Below, piece by piece: positions 53,726 to 62,945 of a stretch of 64,000 bases of DNA. The stretch comes from Jeongeupia sp. HS-3 (GTDB lineage Bacteria > Pseudomonadota > Gammaproteobacteria > Burkholderiales > Chitinibacteraceae). Made by a program: the position numbers and the translations under genes. The notes beneath the pieces were generated by a model. The model did no database searches. It was not told the origin of the DNA and saw only the letters and a program-made list of their open reading frames with translations. The number at the start of each line of letters is the position of its first letter. Position 1 is the stretch's first letter. The stretch lies in contig NZ_AP024094.1 in NCBI RefSeq assembly GCF_015140455.1, positions 372,001-436,000 on the forward strand. The letters run 5' to 3'.

Positions 53726-55207
53726 ATGAGCCATTTGGATCCGCAATTGCAGCAGGCCGGTTTGGCGGTGTCTGACGATGTCGCAATGCCGCCGCGCCTG
53801 TCGCTGCTGAACAACCGTTTCAGTGAGTTCGTCAACGCCGCACCGCTGGTGAGTTTTTTCAAGTCCTTCGTCGACCCGGTCGTTGTCGTTGCGGTGTTGT
53901 ATCTGCTGTGCTGGCCTTTCCAGATCGCCTTTGACGGCTATACCTGCCTGCTGGCGGCGTTCGGTTTCCTGCTCTCGGCACAGGTGCTCGACGGCCTGTT
54001 CCTGTTCGTTCCCGGCCATGAGCGTCCCTGGCTCGGGATGGGGCGCTTTGCGGTGCAATGGTTGTTCATCTGCGTGTCACTGACCTTGCTCGGCTGGGTC
54101 AGCGGTTTTGCCGCGTACTTCCATCCGCCCTTCATCCTGACGTGGTTCGTGGCCGCGCCTGCGGCGCTGATTGCGGTGCATGCGCTGTTCAGACCGATTT
54201 TTTTCCTGCCGCGCGACACCATGCAGGCGCAGCGCCGGGCGGTGATCGTCGGCGCCAACCGGCCTGGCTGCGCGCTGGCCGATGCGTTGCAGACCGATCC
54301 GCTGCACCGGATCAACTGGCTCGGTTACTTCGATGATCGGGAGCTGGGCCGTCTGCCGGAGGTGAAGTCCTCGCGCCTGCTCGGCACCTTGCACGATCTG
54401 CCGCGCTACGTGCAATCGCACGGTATCCACAATATCTATATCTCGCTGCCGATGAGTTCGCAGCCGCGGGTGCTGGCCATCCTCGACGCGCTGAGCGATT
54501 CGACCGTGTCGATTTACTTCGTCCCCGATCTGTTTGTGTTTGATCTGATCCAGGCGCGCTTTGACCACATCGCCGGCATCCCGGTCGTGGCGGTGTGCGA
54601 AAGCCCGTTCATGGGACTGCGCGGCGTGCTCAAGCGCTTCTCCGATATCGTGCTGGCGCTGCTGATCCTGGTGCTGATCTGGCCGGTGATGCTCGCCGTG
54701 GCGATCGCGGTGAAGCTGACTTCACCGGGGCCGGTGCTGTTCAGGCAGCGCCGTTACGGCGCCGATGGCGACAGCATCGTCGTGTACAAATTCCGCTCGA
54801 TGACCGTCATGGAAGACGGCGACAAGGTGGTGCAGGCGACCAAGCAGGATCAACGCTTCACGCCGATCGGCGGTTTTCTGCGCCGCTCCTCGCTCGATGA
54901 ACTGCCGCAGTTCATCAATGTGCTGCAGGGCCGGATGAGCGTGGTGGGCCCGCGTCCGCACGCCAACGCCCACAACGAGCAATACCGGTCGCTGATCAAG
55001 GGCTACATGATGCGCCACAAGGTCAAGCCCGGCATCACCGGCTGGGCCCAGGTCAATGGCTTTCGCGGTGAAACCGACACGCTGGAAAAAATGCAGCGCC
55101 GGATCGAGTTCGATCTCGAGTACCTGCGCAACTGGTCGATTTGGCTCGATCTCAAGATCGTCGCCAAAACGGCGTTTTCGATGAGCGGCGATAAAAACGC
55201 CTACTGA
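53726..55207 (+). CDS. Undecaprenyl-phosphate sugar phosphotransferase (WcaJ-like)
   Basis: 493 residues from ATG 53726, preceded by GGGAGGGG; a GTG at 53684 is less likely. Four N-terminal membrane helices and a CoA-binding-like nucleotide fold (RAVIVGANRPGCALADALQ) precede the bacterial sugar-transferase domain: KRFSDIVLALLILVLIWPVM, then SPGPVLFRQRRYG, KFRSMTV, RRSSLDELPQ and VGPRPHANAHNEQY. It puts the first sugar phosphate, probably glucose-1-phosphate, on undecaprenyl phosphate to start the repeat unit. Confidence 0.94.
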   Translation: MSHLDPQLQQAGLAVSDDVAMPPRLSLLNNRFSEFVNAAPLVSFFKSFVDPVVVVAVLYLLCWPFQIAFDGYTCLLAAFGFLLSAQVLDGLFLFVPGHERPWLGMGRFAVQWLFICVSLTLLGWVSGFAAYFHPPFILTWFVAAPAALIAVHALFRPIFFLPRDTMQAQRRAVIVGANRPGCALADALQTDPLHRINWLGYFDDRELGRLPEVKSSRLLGTLHDLPRYVQSHGIHNIYISLPMSSQPRVLAILDALSDSTVSIYFVPDLFVFDLIQARFDHIAGIPVVAVCESPFMGLRGVLKRFSDIVLALLILVLIWPVMLAVAIAVKLTSPGPVLFRQRRYGADGDSIVVYKFRSMTVMEDGDKVVQATKQDQRFTPIGGFLRRSSLDELPQFINVLQGRMSVVGPRPHANAHNEQYRSLIKGYMMRHKVKPGITGWAQVNGFRGETDTLEKMQRRIEFDLEYLRNWSIWLDLKIVAKTAFSMSGDKNAY

Positions 55208-55232
55208 ATCACTGACCGACAGAGACCGATCG

Positions 55233-56114
55233 ATGAGCAATCTATCCAGATACGGACTGGCGCTGGCCGCGCTGGCGCTGACCCTGACCGCGTGCAAGGA
55301 CGAAGGCGAGAAAAAGTCGCCGAGTCAGGTGCTGGCCCGCGTTGGCGATGCCGAAATCACCGTGCATCAACTCAACTATCTGCTGGCACAGCAGCCCAAT
55401 TCCGCCGACACCGCCGTCAAGCAGAAGGTGCTCGACGGTCTGGTTGATCAAGAGCTGCTGATCCAGAAGGCGACCGAGTTGAAGCTCGACCGTGATCCGG
55501 ACATCGTTCAGGCGCTGGAGGCCGCGCGCCGGCAGATTCTGGCGCGTGCGGCGGCGGAGCGCGAGATTGGCAAGCCGGCCGAGCCGAGCCAAGCGCAGGT
55601 CGATGCGTTTTACCAGGCACATCCGCAGCTGTTTGCCGAGCGCAAGCTCTATGACTTCTCGATGTTGAGCATTGCCTCGACAGCGCTGAAGCCCGAGCTT
55701 GAACACGCGCTGCAACAGTCCAAAACCCCGGCCGATACGATGGAACTGCTCGAGCGGGACGGGATCGCCTACCAGCATACCGAAGTGCAAAAGGCACCAG
55801 AGCAGCTGCCGATACCGCTTCTGCCGAAGTTTGGCGCGATGAAGGCCGGCGACATCATCGCCGTGGCCGATGGCGACAAGGTGCTGCTGTTGCAATTGAA
55901 GGGAAGCAACCCGGCTGCGCTGCAGGGTGCCGAGGCACAGGCGGCGATCAAGCAGTATCTGCTCGCCAATCAGGCCGACGTGCTGACCGACAACAAGCTG
56001 AAGGCCCTGCGTACCACGGCCAAGATCGAGTACGTGCAGCGCTTCGCCGCCGCCGAGCAAGCCGGCAAGGGCACGGACGAATCGGTCAAATCGGGTCTGA
56101 AGGGGTTGAAATGA
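55233..56114 (+). CDS. epsD: EpsD-family peptidyl-prolyl isomerase-like lipoprotein
   Basis: 293 residues. Lipoprotein signal with lipobox LTAC (Cys21), then a SurA/PpiD-type N-terminal chaperone region (VGDAEITVHQLNYLLAQQP, VDQELLIQKATELKLD). The EpsD family accompanies EpsE-EpsF-EpsG in exosortase-linked polysaccharide loci and may help fold secreted or outer-membrane parts of the machine. The parvulin domain is weakly conserved, so isomerase activity is uncertain. It overlaps epsE by four bases (ATGA). Confidence 0.85.
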   Translation: MSNLSRYGLALAALALTLTACKDEGEKKSPSQVLARVGDAEITVHQLNYLLAQQPNSADTAVKQKVLDGLVDQELLIQKATELKLDRDPDIVQALEAARRQILARAAAEREIGKPAEPSQAQVDAFYQAHPQLFAERKLYDFSMLSIASTALKPELEHALQQSKTPADTMELLERDGIAYQHTEVQKAPEQLPIPLLPKFGAMKAGDIIAVADGDKVLLLQLKGSNPAALQGAEAQAAIKQYLLANQADVLTDNKLKALRTTAKIEYVQRFAAAEQAGKGTDESVKSGLKGLK

Positions 56115-56893
56115 TGTTGCGGGCCGTGTTGCTGTGGTGCGCCCTGTTCATCGCCGGCTCGGCGCTGGCCGAGACACGTAACGAGTACCGGCTCGGGCCG
56201 GGCGACGTGATCAAGGTATCGGTCTACGACCACGCGGATCTGCAGACCGAGATTCAGCTGACCCAGAACGGCGAACTGAACTTCCCGCTGATCGGCAAGA
56301 TTCGCGTCGGGGGCAGTTCGTTCACCGAGGCCGAGCAGCTGATCGCGCGCAAGTTGAGCGAGGGCGGTTTCATCAAGAACGCCCAGGTCAATGTGCTGAT
56401 CGCCCAGTACCGCAGCCAGCGGGTTTCGGTGCTCGGCGAAGTCAGCCGCCCCGGTCGCTATGCGCTCGAGAACGACGCCGACCTGATCGAGATGATCGCC
56501 ACCGCCGGCGGTGTCGCGGCCAGCGGCGGCGATCGTCTGCTGCTGGTTCGTGGCGACGAGCGCCAGGAGCTGCTGCTGTCGCGGCTGCTGGCGGCGCAGC
56601 GCGCCGGCGAGCGTGCGCTCAAGGTGCAAAACGGCGATGTGATCTTCGTACCGCGGATGCAGCAGATTTACGTCTATGGCGAAGTCAACCGGCCGGGCAG
56701 CTTCCGTCTCGAAGAACGGATGACGGTGATGCAGGCGATCGCCACCGCCGGCGGCTACAACCCGCGCGCCGCGCGCCGCAGCGTTGAAATCCACCGCCGT
56801 CAGCTCGACGGCGCCATCGCCGAGGTCTCGCCGAAACTGACCGATCCGGTGCTCGATAACGACGTGATTTATGTGCAGGAAAGCCTGTTCTGA
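56111..56893 (+). CDS. epsE: Polysaccharide export protein EpsE (Wza family)
   Basis: 260 residues. A signal peptide without lipobox (AGSALA-ETR) is followed by the poly-export domain (YRLGPGDVIKVSVYDHADLQ, ELNFPLIGKIRVGGSSFTEA) and two SLBB-like domains (VSVLGEVSRPGRYALENDAD and IYVYGEVNRPGSFRLEERMT). It would form the periplasmic/outer-membrane export channel. It is shorter than E. coli Wza and lacks the C-terminal amphipathic helix, as is usual for this family. Confidence 0.95.
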   Translation: MMLRAVLLWCALFIAGSALAETRNEYRLGPGDVIKVSVYDHADLQTEIQLTQNGELNFPLIGKIRVGGSSFTEAEQLIARKLSEGGFIKNAQVNVLIAQYRSQRVSVLGEVSRPGRYALENDADLIEMIATAGGVAASGGDRLLLVRGDERQELLLSRLLAAQRAGERALKVQNGDVIFVPRMQQIYVYGEVNRPGSFRLEERMTVMQAIATAGGYNPRAARRSVEIHRRQLDGAIAEVSPKLTDPVLDNDVIYVQESLF

Positions 56894-56908
56894 GATGAGA
56901 AACCACCC

Positions 56909-58249
56909 ATGAAATTCGAACAGTTCTGGAATATCCTGCGCGCGCGCAAATGGATCGCGCTGGCGGTATGGCTGGTGGTGGTGGCCTCGGCGCTGGTGAT
57001 CAGCCTGCTGCTGCCCAAGCAGTACACCGCCGCATCGGTGATCGCCGTCGACATCAAGGCCAACGACCCGGTGACCGGTCAGCCCGTCGCCGGCTATCTG
57101 GCGCCGAGCTTCATGGCGACGCAGATCGACATCATCGCCAGTCAGAACACCGCGCTGAAAGTTGTCGATGTGCTCGGTTTCGCCAATCTGCCCGAGGCGC
57201 GCAGTCAGTTCCTCGCCGCGACCGGCGGGCACGGCGACGTGCGGCAATGGTTCGCCGAAACGCTGCTGAAAAGCCTGGAGGTCAAGCCGAGCCGCGACAG
57301 CAATGTGATCAGCATCGACTATACGGCGACCGACCCGAAATTCGCCGCGGCGCTGGCCAATGCCTTCGTGCAGGCCTACGTCAAGACCACGGTCGAGATC
57401 AAAACCGCCGCAGCGCAGCAAAACAACCAGTTTTTCCAGGGGCAGCTCAAGGGCCTGCAGGCCAATCTGGAGAAAACCCAGCAGCGCCTGTCCGACTATC
57501 AGCAGCAGCAAGGCCTTGTCGCCGCCGATGAGCGGCTCGATATCGAAACGCAGCGGCTCAACGACATCGGCAGCCAGCTGGTCGGCGCGCAATCGCAGAC
57601 CTATGACGCGCAATCGCGCGCACGCGGCGGCGCGGCGGCGCCGGACGTGCTGAACAATCCGCTGATCCAGCAGCTGAAAAACCAGCTGGCGCAGCAGGAG
57701 GCCAAGCTCAAGGAGCAGGCCGAAAAGAACGGCCCGAACCACCCGCATTACCGCCAGGCGCAGGCCGAGGTTGAAGCCTCGCGCACCCAGCTCGGCCAGC
57801 TGCTGGGGCAATACGCCACCGGTTTGTCCGGCGTCGCCGGCAACTCGGCCGCACGGCAGGGGGCGCTGCAACAGGCGCTGGCGGCGCAGAAGACCAGGGT
57901 GCTCGAACTCAAATCGCAGCGCTCACGCGCCGAGATCCTGCAGCGCGACGTCGAAAGCGCCCAGCGTGCCTATGAGCAGGCGCTGCAGCGCACCTCGCAG
58001 ACGATGCTGGAGAGCCGTTCCAATCAGACCAATATCGTGGTGCTGCGCAGCGCGACCGAGCCGGCCAGTGCGTCGCAGCCACGGGTGCTGCTCAATCTGA
58101 TGCTTGCGCTGCTGATGGGCGGCCTGCTGGCGGTGGTCACCGCGCTGGCGGTCGAGCTGCTCAATCGCAAGATCCGTGCGCGTGCCGATATCGAAGACGC
58201 CCTGGGCCTGGACATCCTCGCGGCCATCCCGGCAATGAAATTGCAGTGA
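56909..58249 (+). CDS. epsF: Chain-length determinant protein EpsF (GumC/Wzc N-terminal family)
   Basis: 446 residues. Wzz domain with an N-terminal membrane helix (WIALAVWLVVVASALVISLL), a long periplasmic coiled coil rich in Gln/Glu/Ala (about residues 150-370), and a C-terminal membrane helix (LLNLMLALLMGGLLAVVTAL). It ends shortly after the second helix, so the kinase part is a separate protein, EpsG, encoded next. It controls chain length and links polymerase to export. Confidence 0.95.
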   Translation: MKFEQFWNILRARKWIALAVWLVVVASALVISLLLPKQYTAASVIAVDIKANDPVTGQPVAGYLAPSFMATQIDIIASQNTALKVVDVLGFANLPEARSQFLAATGGHGDVRQWFAETLLKSLEVKPSRDSNVISIDYTATDPKFAAALANAFVQAYVKTTVEIKTAAAQQNNQFFQGQLKGLQANLEKTQQRLSDYQQQQGLVAADERLDIETQRLNDIGSQLVGAQSQTYDAQSRARGGAAAPDVLNNPLIQQLKNQLAQQEAKLKEQAEKNGPNHPHYRQAQAEVEASRTQLGQLLGQYATGLSGVAGNSAARQGALQQALAAQKTRVLELKSQRSRAEILQRDVESAQRAYEQALQRTSQTMLESRSNQTNIVVLRSATEPASASQPRVLLNLMLALLMGGLLAVVTALAVELLNRKIRARADIEDALGLDILAAIPAMKLQ

Positions 58250-58266
58250 TCCTGGCGGAGCAGACT

Positions 58267-59139
58267 ATGAACCAAGCGGTACGTTTACCCCTTTCGAACG
58301 ACAAGGGCATCCAGGGCGGCCTGATCGGACAGATCCTGCTGGCGAAGCAGAAAATCGCCATCTTCGATCTGCCGCGCATCGCCGAATGCCAGCTCGAATA
58401 CGGACTGCGTTTTGGCGAGGCGGCGCTCAAGCTCGGCCTGTTGACCAGCCAGGATATCCAGACCGCGCTGTCGGAGCAGTTCGATTTCCCGGTGCTGGCC
58501 GAGGCCGGGCGCATTCACCGTCAGGTGGTCTGCGCCTACGATCCCTATTCGCCGCAGGCCGAGGCGGTACGCAGCGCGCGCACGCAGCTCTTGCTGCACT
58601 GGCTCGACGGCAACCGCAAGCTGGTCGCGATCGTGCCGGCCGACGACGATACCCAGCATGGCGAGCTGTTCTCGGCCAATCTGGCGGTGACGCTGGCACA
58701 GGCGTCGCTGCAGGTGCTGGTGATCGACGCCAACCTGCGTCAGCCGACGCAGCATGCCTTGTTCGATGTCGCCCAGGGTCAGGGGCTGGCCGATTGCCTG
58801 GCGGCGCGGGCGCGCGTCCCCGAGGTGGTCCGCGCGGTCGAGGGGCTGGACAACCTGCATCTGCTGCAGGGCGGCACCATCGCGCCGAATCCGCAGGAGC
58901 TGCTGTCCAAGCCGCTGTTTGCCGAGATCCTGCAGCAGGCGAGTGCACATTACGATGCAGTGATCGTCGTCAGTGCCGCACTGAGCCAGCCGTCGGACAT
59001 GCATCTGGTAGCGACGCGCGCGCGCGGCGCGATCCTGGTGGCCACGCGCAACCATACGCGGCTGAAACCCTTGCTCGGCGCCAAGGCCAAGCTTCAGTCC
59101 TCGGGTGTGCATCTGATCGGAGTCGTGCTCAATGACTGA
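58267..59139 (+). CDS. epsG: EpsG-type chain-length kinase homologue with degenerate ATP site
   Basis: 290 residues from ATG 58267. An N-terminal region (GLIGQILLAKQKI..GLLTSQDIQTALSEQFDFP) resembles the MshEN/GspE-N type module of EpsG proteins, then a ParA/BY-kinase fold. However the Walker A position reads DDDTQHGELFSANLA, without the Gly-Lys/Arg-Ser/Thr of active enzymes; Walker A' reads VLVIDANLRQP, with Asn for the second Asp; and the Walker B strand AVIVVSAALSQPS lacks its Asp. No terminal Tyr cluster is present. It is probably a pseudokinase that still regulates EpsF. It overlaps xrtB by eight bases. Confidence 0.85.
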   Translation: MNQAVRLPLSNDKGIQGGLIGQILLAKQKIAIFDLPRIAECQLEYGLRFGEAALKLGLLTSQDIQTALSEQFDFPVLAEAGRIHRQVVCAYDPYSPQAEAVRSARTQLLLHWLDGNRKLVAIVPADDDTQHGELFSANLAVTLAQASLQVLVIDANLRQPTQHALFDVAQGQGLADCLAARARVPEVVRAVEGLDNLHLLQGGTIAPNPQELLSKPLFAEILQQASAHYDAVIVVSAALSQPSDMHLVATRARGAILVATRNHTRLKPLLGAKAKLQSSGVHLIGVVLND

Positions 59140-60001
59140 GCTGCTACGTCGCTTGCCGGCCCGGGTGAACTGGGCGCTGGCCTTACCGCTCCTGCTGGGG
59201 GTGTTGCTGCTGTACGTGCCCCTGTACCGCGAGCTGCTGGCGGGGACCTGGCAGACCGAGGATCAGGCCCATGGCCCGTTTATCGTGCTGATCTGCGTCT
59301 GGCTGCTCGGCCGCATCGTCTGGAACGGCCCGGTGCCGACCAGCACGCCGCGGCCGTCGAGCGGCTTGCTGCTGTTCGGCACCGGCCTGCTGTTGTACGT
59401 GGTCAGCAAGTCGCAGGACATCCAGTTCCTGGCGGTGTTCTCGCAGTTCTTTGTCTTCGCCGGGCTGGCGCTGGCGCTCGGTGGCTGGCGCTGCCTGCGG
59501 GTGCTGGCCTTTCCGCTGTTTTTTTTGATGTTCAGCGCGCCGCTGCCCGGCGCGCTGGTCGATGCGCTGACCGGGCCGCTCAAGCATTTCATTTCCGGCA
59601 TCGCCGAGCAGATGCTTTACGGCGCCGGCCTGCCGGTGACGCGCAGCGGTGTCATCCTCTATGTCGGGCAGTATCAGTTGCTGGTCGCCGACGCCTGCGC
59701 CGGCCTGCATTCGCTGTTCTCGCTGGCCGCGCTGACCTGCCTCTATCTCTATCTGCAGCAATACCGCAGCCGCTGGCGCAATCTGGTTCTGCTGGCGCTG
59801 GCGATCCCGTTCGCGATCACCGCGAATCTGATCCGCGTGATCATCCTGGTGCTGATCACCTATTACCTTGGCGATGCGGCCGGGCAGGGTTTCATGCACG
59901 GCCTGGCCGGCATGGTGATGTTCGGCAGCGCCTTGCTGCTGATTCTGGGCACCGACGGCGTGCTCGGCAGACTGTGGCTTTTCAAGGAGGGACGAGCATG
60001 A
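59132..60001 (+). CDS. xrtB: Exosortase B
   Basis: 289 residues with about eight membrane helices. The transpeptidase-like catalytic residues are intact: Cys189 in VADACAGLHSLFSL, Arg235 in ANLIRVIILV and His256 in GFMHGLAGMVMF. Exosortases recognise PEP-CTERM proteins in the inner membrane. The B type is tied to EpsI and to this set of eps genes. The PEP-CTERM protein at 51851-52342 is the likely local substrate. The stop overlaps the epsI start by four bases. Confidence 0.95.
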   Translation: MTELLRRLPARVNWALALPLLLGVLLLYVPLYRELLAGTWQTEDQAHGPFIVLICVWLLGRIVWNGPVPTSTPRPSSGLLLFGTGLLLYVVSKSQDIQFLAVFSQFFVFAGLALALGGWRCLRVLAFPLFFLMFSAPLPGALVDALTGPLKHFISGIAEQMLYGAGLPVTRSGVILYVGQYQLLVADACAGLHSLFSLAALTCLYLYLQQYRSRWRNLVLLALAIPFAITANLIRVIILVLITYYLGDAAGQGFMHGLAGMVMFGSALLLILGTDGVLGRLWLFKEGRA

Positions 60002-60684
60002 TTCGGCGCCAACTCTGGCTGGCGTGGCTGATGGCCGCGCTGATGATCGCCGCCGCCGTCGCCGCGGCGCAGCTGCGCCCGACCCAGGCGCTGCGCTCGC
60101 TGCCGAAACAATGGCTGGCGCAGGCGGTGCCGGCGCAGTTCGGCGACTGGCAGATCGACGCCAGCATCGCACCGGTGGCGCCCGATCCCACCGTTCAGGC
60201 CGCGGTCGACAAGATCTATACCGACGTGCTCAGCCGCACCTACGTCAATAGCAGCGGCGAGCGCATGATGCTGCTGATCGCCTACGGCCAGCGGCAAAAC
60301 GACAGCCTGCGCGTGCACCAGCCGGAAGGCTGCTACGGCGGCCAAGGCTTTGTGCTCGGCCCGCCGCAGTTCACTCAGGTCGACGTCGCCGGCGGCACGC
60401 TGCCGGTACGCCGGCTGGTCGCCAGTCAGGGTTTGCGCATCGAACCGATCACCTACTGGATGACCGTCGGCAACGATCTGGTGCTCACCGGCTGGGCCGC
60501 CAAGCGCGCGCAACTCAAGTCCGGGCTGCGCGGCTACCTGCCCGACGGGCTGCTGTTCCGGGTGTCGTCGATCGATGCCGACACCGACGCCGCCTACCGG
60601 GCGCAGCAGGATTTCCTGAACCAGCTGCTGCGCGCGACACCCCAATCCGCCCGGGCCATCCTTACGGGGCGCGTCGGTGCTTAG
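59998..60684 (+). CDS. epsI: EpsI family protein (exosortase-associated)
   Basis: 228 residues from ATG 59998. N-terminal membrane helix (LAWLMAALMIAAAVAAAQLR), then the EpsI/DUF3485 domain with the conserved VHQPEGCYGGQGF Cys segment and YWMTVGNDLVLTGWAAKRAQ. In some exosortases this domain is fused to the C-terminus; here it is separate. It probably assists XrtB or polymer secretion, but its chemistry is unknown. It overlaps the next gene by eight bases. Confidence 0.93.
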   Translation: MIRRQLWLAWLMAALMIAAAVAAAQLRPTQALRSLPKQWLAQAVPAQFGDWQIDASIAPVAPDPTVQAAVDKIYTDVLSRTYVNSSGERMMLLIAYGQRQNDSLRVHQPEGCYGGQGFVLGPPQFTQVDVAGGTLPVRRLVASQGLRIEPITYWMTVGNDLVLTGWAAKRAQLKSGLRGYLPDGLLFRVSSIDADTDAAYRAQQDFLNQLLRATPQSARAILTGRVGA

Positions 60685-62140
60685 GGTCTGGCTGCCGGAG
60701 AATCCGCTGCGCGTCGCGCTCTGGTCCGGTGCCGCCGTGCTGGTCGGCTTGCTGGCGCTCTTGCTGGGCGGGGCGATCGCCATCGGCTTCTACACGGTCC
60801 CGGCCTTGCTGGTCGCGCTGCTGATCGGCGGGGTGTTTCTGCAGCTGCCAGATCGCCATGCCGTGCTGTTGCTGATGGCCGTGGTGCTGCTGCTGCAGGG
60901 GACGGTTGGCTATTACAGCGGTTTTACCAAAATATCCTGGCTGGCCTACGGCCTGGCCGGGCTGTTCGCGGTCAAATTACTTGCGCGCTTATTGGCCGCA
61001 TCGTCGCAGATCAAATCAGATACGCCTGTCTGGGCCTACCCATTCTTCGCGTTCGCCGTCATCGCCTTGCTTGGTGTGCTGATCAATCGTCCGCAATTGC
61101 CGCAGCTGATTGCCGGTTTCAAAAATCAGTTGCCGTTCTGGCTGGTTGCTTTTTATCTGCCGATGGCCAGGCTCGACGATCGGGACTGGTCGAATATCTG
61201 GCGCTTTCTATTGGTCGTGCTGGTGTGCCAAGTGCCGCTGGCATTGCACCAGCATTTTTTCATCGCCGCTGCACGGGCGGTCATGGGTTGGGACGCCGTT
61301 GTCGGTTCGTTTGGCGGCAATCCGGACGCTGGCGGGCTGAATGCCGTGATGGTGCTTTACGCCGTTGTTGCCGTTCTGCTGGTGATCAGCCTTTACCTGG
61401 ATAAAAAGATGTCGCTGCGCCACGCCTTGTTTTACGGCGTTTGCGCAATGATGGTTATTCTGCTCGGCGAGGTGAAGGCGGCCTTTGTATGGCTACCGGT
61501 TGGCGTGCTGCTGCTGCTGGGGAAACGTCTCGTGCGCAAACCGCTCACCTTGCTTTCGGTGCTGCTGGCGCTGGGGTTATTTGTCGCGGTCGTCGATTTA
61601 ACCTACGAAAAACTGTATTGGGCCGACGTGCCGCAGAAGGGCTTTTCGGAAAATGCTGCGCACTCGGTGGACTACTTTTTCGACTCGAAACTGATCGACC
61701 CAAAAACCGGCGAGGTCAGCCGCGGCGCATCCATTGCCCTTTGGGTTAATGATCGTTCGCTGGATCCGTATGCCCGATTGCTCGGCAACGGCATCGGCTC
61801 ATCGGTATCTGGCGCGATTTCGATAGGGAGCGCAGCTAAACGATATGCACCACTCGATATCGGCTCTACCGGTGTCGCCGTGCTGCTGTGGGATTATGGC
61901 GTCGTTGGTTTTATTTGCTATGTCGGTATTTTTCTGGTGGCTATCATCGGGATATGGCGCTCAAAGGATGCCGCTGTGAGTGCCAGTTCATCGCGCCTGG
62001 TCGTCGCGGTGTTATTCCTTTGTTTGTTTACCCTTATTTATAATCGTACGCTGATCGATGAACCTGCAACGCAATTGCTCGTGGCTTTGGCTTTAGGGTA
62101 CACGGCGAGAAAAAAAGTTCGGGAATCGGGTAATGCTTAA
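60677..62140 (+). CDS. O-antigen ligase/polymerase-like membrane protein
   Basis: 487 residues starting at GTG 60677, inside the end of epsI. About twelve membrane helices and a large periplasmic loop (about residues 310-390, DLTYEKLYWADVPQKGFSEN) typical of the Wzy/WaaL superfamily. It probably polymerises repeat units or transfers the polymer to an acceptor. Composition drifts to lower GC from about 61000, which is common for repeat-unit-specific genes of polysaccharide loci. It overlaps the next gene by eight bases. Confidence 0.85.
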   Translation: MLRVWLPENPLRVALWSGAAVLVGLLALLLGGAIAIGFYTVPALLVALLIGGVFLQLPDRHAVLLLMAVVLLLQGTVGYYSGFTKISWLAYGLAGLFAVKLLARLLAASSQIKSDTPVWAYPFFAFAVIALLGVLINRPQLPQLIAGFKNQLPFWLVAFYLPMARLDDRDWSNIWRFLLVVLVCQVPLALHQHFFIAAARAVMGWDAVVGSFGGNPDAGGLNAVMVLYAVVAVLLVISLYLDKKMSLRHALFYGVCAMMVILLGEVKAAFVWLPVGVLLLLGKRLVRKPLTLLSVLLALGLFVAVVDLTYEKLYWADVPQKGFSENAAHSVDYFFDSKLIDPKTGEVSRGASIALWVNDRSLDPYARLLGNGIGSSVSGAISIGSAAKRYAPLDIGSTGVAVLLWDYGVVGFICYVGIFLVAIIGIWRSKDAAVSASSSRLVVAVLFLCLFTLIYNRTLIDEPATQLLVALALGYTARKKVRESGNA

Positions 62141-62855
62141 ACTCATAAAGCGCCTTGTTTTTAAAATTCAACGGCTCTGGGTGGAGTCCAGTAGTGATCG
62201 TTATATTGGATATCTGCGACATAAAGGAGTCAGGGTTGGTCATGGCGTGGTCGTTCATGATCCACGTCGCGTCACGATTGATTTAACCAGACCTTCTCTG
62301 GTTAGCATTGGCAATAATGTGCAAATCACGCGCGGTTTCCTGCTGCTGACCCATGGCTATGATTGGTATGTCTTGCGCAACCTGTTTGATGAGGTCTACG
62401 CGTCATCGGGGCGCGTGAGTATCGGAAATAATGTGTTCTTCGGGTTTAATGTCACCCTCCTCAAGGGGGTTGAAATCGGTGATAACTGCATTATCGGCAC
62501 CGGCGCGGTGGTGACTCGAAGCATTCCCGCTAATTCGGTCGCGGCGGGCGTGCCTGCTCGGGTTATTTGCTCGATCAACGAATACCGGAATAAACGTCGG
62601 TCCGAATATGTCGCCGAAGCGAAAGATTATGCCCGCAGCCTCGTTGAGGTATACGGTCGTCGCCCCGTGCGCACCGATTTCTGGGAAGAATTTCCAATTT
62701 TCCTGAATGGGGACCAATTGGCGGATGGCGTTCCTGTTAAAGACCAGCTTGGTGCCTCATTCAACACTTATCGTCGCCTTCATCGTGCGCCTTATCAGGG
62801 CTTTGAAGATTTTTTGCAGGATTGCGATCTTCCTTCGGTGCAACATGAGTCATAG
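62133..62855 (+). CDS. Hexapeptide-repeat (LbH) acyltransferase
   Basis: 240 residues. Left-handed beta-helix hexapeptide repeats are seen in VSIGNNVFFGFNVTLLKGVE and IGDNCIIGTGAVVTRSIPAN, followed by SVAAGVPARVICSI, the usual end of maltose/galactoside O-acetyltransferase-type domains. It probably adds an acetyl or other acyl group to a sugar of the repeat unit. The C-terminal 80 residues are an extension without a recognised domain. AT-richer than the upstream eps genes. Confidence 0.88.
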   Translation: MLKLIKRLVFKIQRLWVESSSDRYIGYLRHKGVRVGHGVVVHDPRRVTIDLTRPSLVSIGNNVQITRGFLLLTHGYDWYVLRNLFDEVYASSGRVSIGNNVFFGFNVTLLKGVEIGDNCIIGTGAVVTRSIPANSVAAGVPARVICSINEYRNKRRSEYVAEAKDYARSLVEVYGRRPVRTDFWEEFPIFLNGDQLADGVPVKDQLGASFNTYRRLHRAPYQGFEDFLQDCDLPSVQHES

Positions 62856-62945
62856 ACGATCGCCGGAAGTGAATATTGTCGATTCTGTCGGGGCTGGCCC
62901 AGTACACGGCGCATCGGTACGGTTTGTGAACCGGGATCGAAACAA

